Positions 62,201 through 64,000 of a stretch of 64,000 nt of DNA are shown here, one piece after another. Numbering within the stretch: the stretch's first letter is position 1; every line of letters begins with the position of its first letter. The DNA comes from an uncultured Woeseiaceae bacterium. GTDB lineage: Bacteria > Pseudomonadota > Gammaproteobacteria > Steroidobacterales > Woeseiaceae. The stretch covers positions 1-64,000 of the forward strand of contig CAMYJB010000001.1 of assembly GCA_947258565.1 (NCBI GenBank). Reading direction: 5' to 3'. Both the position numbers and the translations under genes were made by a program. Under the pieces are notes generated by a model. That model saw nothing but the letters and a program-made list of their open reading frames with translations. It made no database searches and had not been told where the DNA came from.

Positions 62201-62767
62201 CGACAGCTGTCCCATACCGTTCGCGTCGTAATAGCGCGTCCGGGTCTGCAAGCGGTCGATGCGGATTGCGTCCTTCCAGCCAACCGCAATCGACGCGAAC
62301 TCGAAGCTGAGGTATTCAGCACCGCCGAAGCCATCGAATGTGGCTTCCTCGATCTCAAGTTCCTCGATGATGATTTCAAACGGCAGGTGCAGCCTCGCAA
62401 ATGTCTCGTGCAGATTGGTGCTGCCATCTTTGTCCTCTTCTCTGTCGAGGGTTCGCAGACTGAAACCGACGGCGTCGGCTTCACTCACAACGACGCGCAC
62501 GGGCAGAAACGCCACGTGGGCGACGAGGCTGACTTTGCTGACATCGATGTCGACAGCGTCATTCTCGAAATTCAGATCCAGCAAAGTGATGCCGGAGCCG
62601 AGATCACCCGAGATGCCTGCGGCCGACAATGCGCCGCCGGTTGCCGACTCCGCTCTTGACCAGAGCCATTGCGCGCCCGGCTCAGTATGCAGCAGCCAGT
62701 ACCAGGCACCCGCTGCGAGCAGTACCGGGATGCCCGCAAGCAGCAACAGGGTGCGGCGCAGGCTCAC
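59207..62767 (-). CDS. tamB: Translocation and assembly module inner-membrane protein TamB
   Basis: The 1186-residue TamB/AsmA-like protein has an N-terminal membrane anchor (LLLLAGIPVLLAAGAWYWLL), a very long beta-helical periplasmic region forming a lipid-carrying groove, and the conserved DUF490 C-terminus (IYVSYGIGLFDNENVVRVRYDLKRGFGI equivalent at the end). With TamA it bridges inner and outer membranes and supports phospholipid transport and outer-membrane protein assembly. GTG 62767 overlaps the tamA stop as GTGA (62764-62767), so the two are co-translated. Confidence 0.93.
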   Translation of the reverse strand: MSLRRTLLLLAGIPVLLAAGAWYWLLHTEPGAQWLWSRAESATGGALSAAGISGDLGSGITLLDLNFENDAVDIDVSKVSLVAHVAFLPVRVVVSEADAVGFSLRTLDREEDKDGSTNLHETFARLHLPFEIIIEELEIEEATFDGFGGAEYLSFEFASIAVGWKDAIRIDRLQTRTRYYDANGMGQLSLHGRNEIAIDIEFVAKPALTRIDDPLAVSATVSGYIDELALQATTAEPRATLTGHLTGLGNELAWDVEVHAPTISLPLSDEMAELPPVSLSATARGDTRALVATADVEFSGTDMRVGVVADYDIPSGGVSADLDWQNAHWPVGRPEPRVASRVGKLSLGGSIDAWTAAGTVELDVVQLPPGRFTVDGKGNRDEASMDIVEGDVLGGTIKGSAEYRWREPQTFAAALQLSSIKTSSLLPDWPAELSGNLDIAGQRQPLRLAATLREVNGHFHNRPLSADGRIEIDDGAITFDDLTLRHGDSRARLDGQLYAENGLAYDISIDKLGYYLDGARGGIMAAGAVSLVPDGQFLRIDAYTDSLGYRDLQIAGLQIEDQNDETSVIKAKVSAAQIVYKDLQGSEFLLAVDAGLRSQVVELDVSVHELRAGLTLRGILDDWDEPATWQGELSRLEARHPEFNAQLEEPAPVTLSEGRTSVERLCMTGARGIGACADGRWTADGGLDLAARLSAVPVDLINVFVDTRLSFDQVVSGEFSWHAGPDGKSGGRTDLAMTAGTIVSLDDPDRELTTGPSRLGFDVDGYDLRGGIVDVPLPGQGQVAAEFQVLDVAETGAAGLDGSIDIDLADIGIVLPFVPVLDDARGALRANIDIGGTLDTPVVTGTVALEDGSLSYLPIGLRLEEIDLRSELQEHGEMEVMGSFRAGEGRGQIRTRADQARSDTPGLEVTLRGHNLTLVDVPDVKAIANTDVRVNFDRDELEINGTLAFPRARIVPSTLGTSRVYESEDVVIVAGELPDEIATDDAQRAALRILGSLDVSLGDDVIVDLGVVETSVTGSTLLTWSGDPIPMANGQFTVDGEILALGQRLEITEGAVQFPDVPADDPYLRIRAEREIFGNTPVRRAGVLVAGSISRPTIEAYTIPITTEERALTLLVTGSDFDYERGIGAVDFGTYIAPRVYASYGIGLFDNENVVRVRYDLKRGFGITATSGQRESGVDLSYRFEK

Positions 62768-64000
62768 AGCAGCGGCGTCCCGATCGTGAGGTGGTAGCGG
62801 ATCGGCTTGCCCTCGAAATCGATCGCCTGCGCGACGTCGACGCGGATTTCCCCGGCGAACGAGTACCAGCGTATGCCGATCCCGATTCCCCGCTTGAGAT
62901 CGGGATCGTCCCAGTCGTTGAACGCATTGCCGATGTCCGCGAACACGGCGCCCGACCAGGAGTTGAGAAAGCGATACTCCGCCTCTGCGCTGGCCGTGAT
63001 GATGTTATTCGAGCCGATATCGTTGTTTGACAGCTGTTCGAAACCGTAGCCGCGAACGCTCATGCTGCCGCCGGCCTTGAAGCGGTAGAAGTTCGGCAAC
63101 CGGGTAAAGGAGAGATTCAACGGCTGGCCGGCGATGTCGAGGACGAATTCGTCGACTATTGCATCCGTGTAGCCGATTTCTCCCCTGACATGGAACTTCA
63201 GCCGATCTCCCAGAAGGAAGCTGCGGCGCGTCGCGGCATACAGCTGAGTGAATTCGACCGTCGATCCGAATGCTTTGTCCGAGTGGAATATCCAGGCGCG
63301 ATCGCGCCGCCCGAAGGTTTCGAAGGCACGACCCTGTACGTCGACGACTTCGTAATCCAGGCCGATCGAAAACGCATTCTCTATGGTCCTCAGACGGCCC
63401 TCGAGTACGGGGTCTTCGACGCGGGTCGTCGGGTCGTCTGGCGTCAGGTCGACGAGGTCGAAGCGCTGGTCACTGTTCAGGAACTGCACGAAAGGCGTCG
63501 TGAACCGCTGCGCTTCGCCTCCCTTCAGGTTCCTGAGCTTCAGGCGCCCGAAACGGACATGCCGTTCGTCGAGGTCGCCGGTCGCGAGCTGAATGAAATC
63601 TTCGTCCTCCTCGTCGCGTTTGACTTCGAGATCCTGGTTCTCGACTCGCAATGTCAGTTCGGCATCCCACCATTGCCTCGACCTGCCGATCCACGGCTTG
63701 CGGTAACGGCTCCGGAGCGTAAGCTGATCATCGAGTTCCCGATAGCCGATACCAAGGTCGAGACGGTCGCCGTTGGAGGACATCGGGTGGCGGCTGTAGT
63801 TCGCCTGCAGACGTATTCCCGTGTCGTCGCCCCAGCCGAGCGCGCCGGAATAGTGATTCTTTGTCTTCGTCGCTACACGCACGTCGAAGTCTACGGCCGG
63901 TGGATCCAGATCTGGCCGGTCCGTTTCCAGCACGGTCACGTCGTCGAAGTAGCCCGTTTTCCACAGGTCGGTCCGAAAGCGGCTCACGAGCCCCGCAGTG
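62764..64000 (-). CDS. tamA: Outer-membrane assembly protein TamA (5' end outside window)
   Basis: The visible part, about 412 residues, holds the end of the third POTRA domain (FRTDLWKTGYFDDVTV) and the whole 16-stranded Omp85-type beta-barrel, with the lid-lock motif SVRGYGFEQL (VRGY/F), DIGNAFND and the terminal strand RYHLTIGTPLL. The frame is open through base 64000, so signal peptide and POTRA1-2 lie to the right. It is a BamA relative that works with TamB, whose start codon overlaps its stop. Confidence 0.94.
   Translation of the reverse strand, partial: TAGLVSRFRTDLWKTGYFDDVTVLETDRPDLDPPAVDFDVRVATKTKNHYSGALGWGDDTGIRLQANYSRHPMSSNGDRLDLGIGYRELDDQLTLRSRYRKPWIGRSRQWWDAELTLRVENQDLEVKRDEEDEDFIQLATGDLDERHVRFGRLKLRNLKGGEAQRFTTPFVQFLNSDQRFDLVDLTPDDPTTRVEDPVLEGRLRTIENAFSIGLDYEVVDVQGRAFETFGRRDRAWIFHSDKAFGSTVEFTQLYAATRRSFLLGDRLKFHVRGEIGYTDAIVDEFVLDIAGQPLNLSFTRLPNFYRFKAGGSMSVRGYGFEQLSNNDIGSNNIITASAEAEYRFLNSWSGAVFADIGNAFNDWDDPDLKRGIGIGIRWYSFAGEIRVDVAQAIDFEGKPIRYHLTIGTPLL

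Noticed and set aside
1..64000. Insertion sequence, prophage, integrase, CRISPR array or attachment site
   Set aside because: No transposase, integrase, phage structural gene, regularly spaced direct repeats or tRNA-linked repeats were seen; base composition looks even across the window.

Overview
The window is a gene-dense, GC-rich bacterial chromosome segment with about 56 protein genes and no recognisable rRNA, tRNA, CRISPR array or insertion sequence. The gene set points to a gammaproteobacterium: the FabA/FabB unsaturated fatty acid pair, a full cbb3 oxidase operon with CcoG/H/I/S, GlnRS, TamA/TamB, bimodular QueF, Zur and a TraR/DksA protein. An aerobic or microaerobic environmental heterotroph is likely. 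The exact taxon cannot be fixed from the sequence alone.

Layout. 1-1644: the end of a phenylacetyl-CoA epoxidase operon (paaD cut by the left edge, paaE), with a perfect 32-bp inverted-repeat element between the two genes. 1741-5225: fabA, fabB, S-formylglutathione hydrolase and a TauE/SafE permease. 5231-9589: an exported protein of unknown function diverging from a stress block (Hsp20 with a good promoter and terminator, a Lon-like Ser/Lys protease, a coupled UspA-like protein). 9586-19538: a minus-strand cytochrome cbb3 operon, ccoN-O-Q-P, a small membrane ORF, ccoG-ccoH-ccoI-ccoS, a TauE/SafE-type protein and possibly an MscS channel, with many ATGA-type overlaps. 19803-21716: a divergent double-PAS hybrid histidine kinase; a perfect TACGTA-type palindrome lies between it and ccoN. 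21727-25432: PhzF, SirB-like, a tandem universal stress protein, a DksA-like protein and a FixJ-type regulator. 25566-29194: a TetR-controlled export operon (TetR, lipoprotein adaptor, ABC ATPase, ABC permease) with two matched operators over its promoter. 29330-37771: ribA, queF, a cyanophycin locus (cyanophycinase, cyanophycin synthetase and a second Mur-ligase-only enzyme), an alpha/beta hydrolase and an EVE protein. 37888-41656: a DUF47/PiT phosphate uptake pair and gamma-glutamyltransferase. 41653-49526: nitrogen and polyamine metabolism (two glutamine-synthetase-family ligases, an NhaC-type antiporter, a PuuD-like hydrolase, a class III aminotransferase and an agmatinase-family enzyme). 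49541-51718: thioredoxin, XdhC and a TetR regulator. 51819-54599: a 926-residue protein that joins two receiver-like domains, one membrane helix, a TPR-like and coiled-coil region and a TonB C-terminal domain. 54975-64000: thrS, zur, glnS, tamB and tamA (cut by the right edge).

How it fits together. Three themes stand out. The first is low-oxygen respiration: the cbb3 operon with an adjacent FixL-like sensor and a nearby FixJ-type regulator. The second is nitrogen storage and turnover: cyanophycin made and degraded in one block, with arginine/polyamine and glutamate-amide enzymes 6-13 kb away and a phosphate transporter between. The third is envelope function: the TonB fusion, TamAB and the lipoprotein-ABC exporter. 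The most unusual items are the receiver-TonB fusion, the extra Mur ligase in the cyanophycin operon, the palindromic elements at 462-562 and 54796-54878, an orphan intrinsic terminator at 23143-23175 and the repeated sharing of a CTAG tetranucleotide by convergent stop codons.
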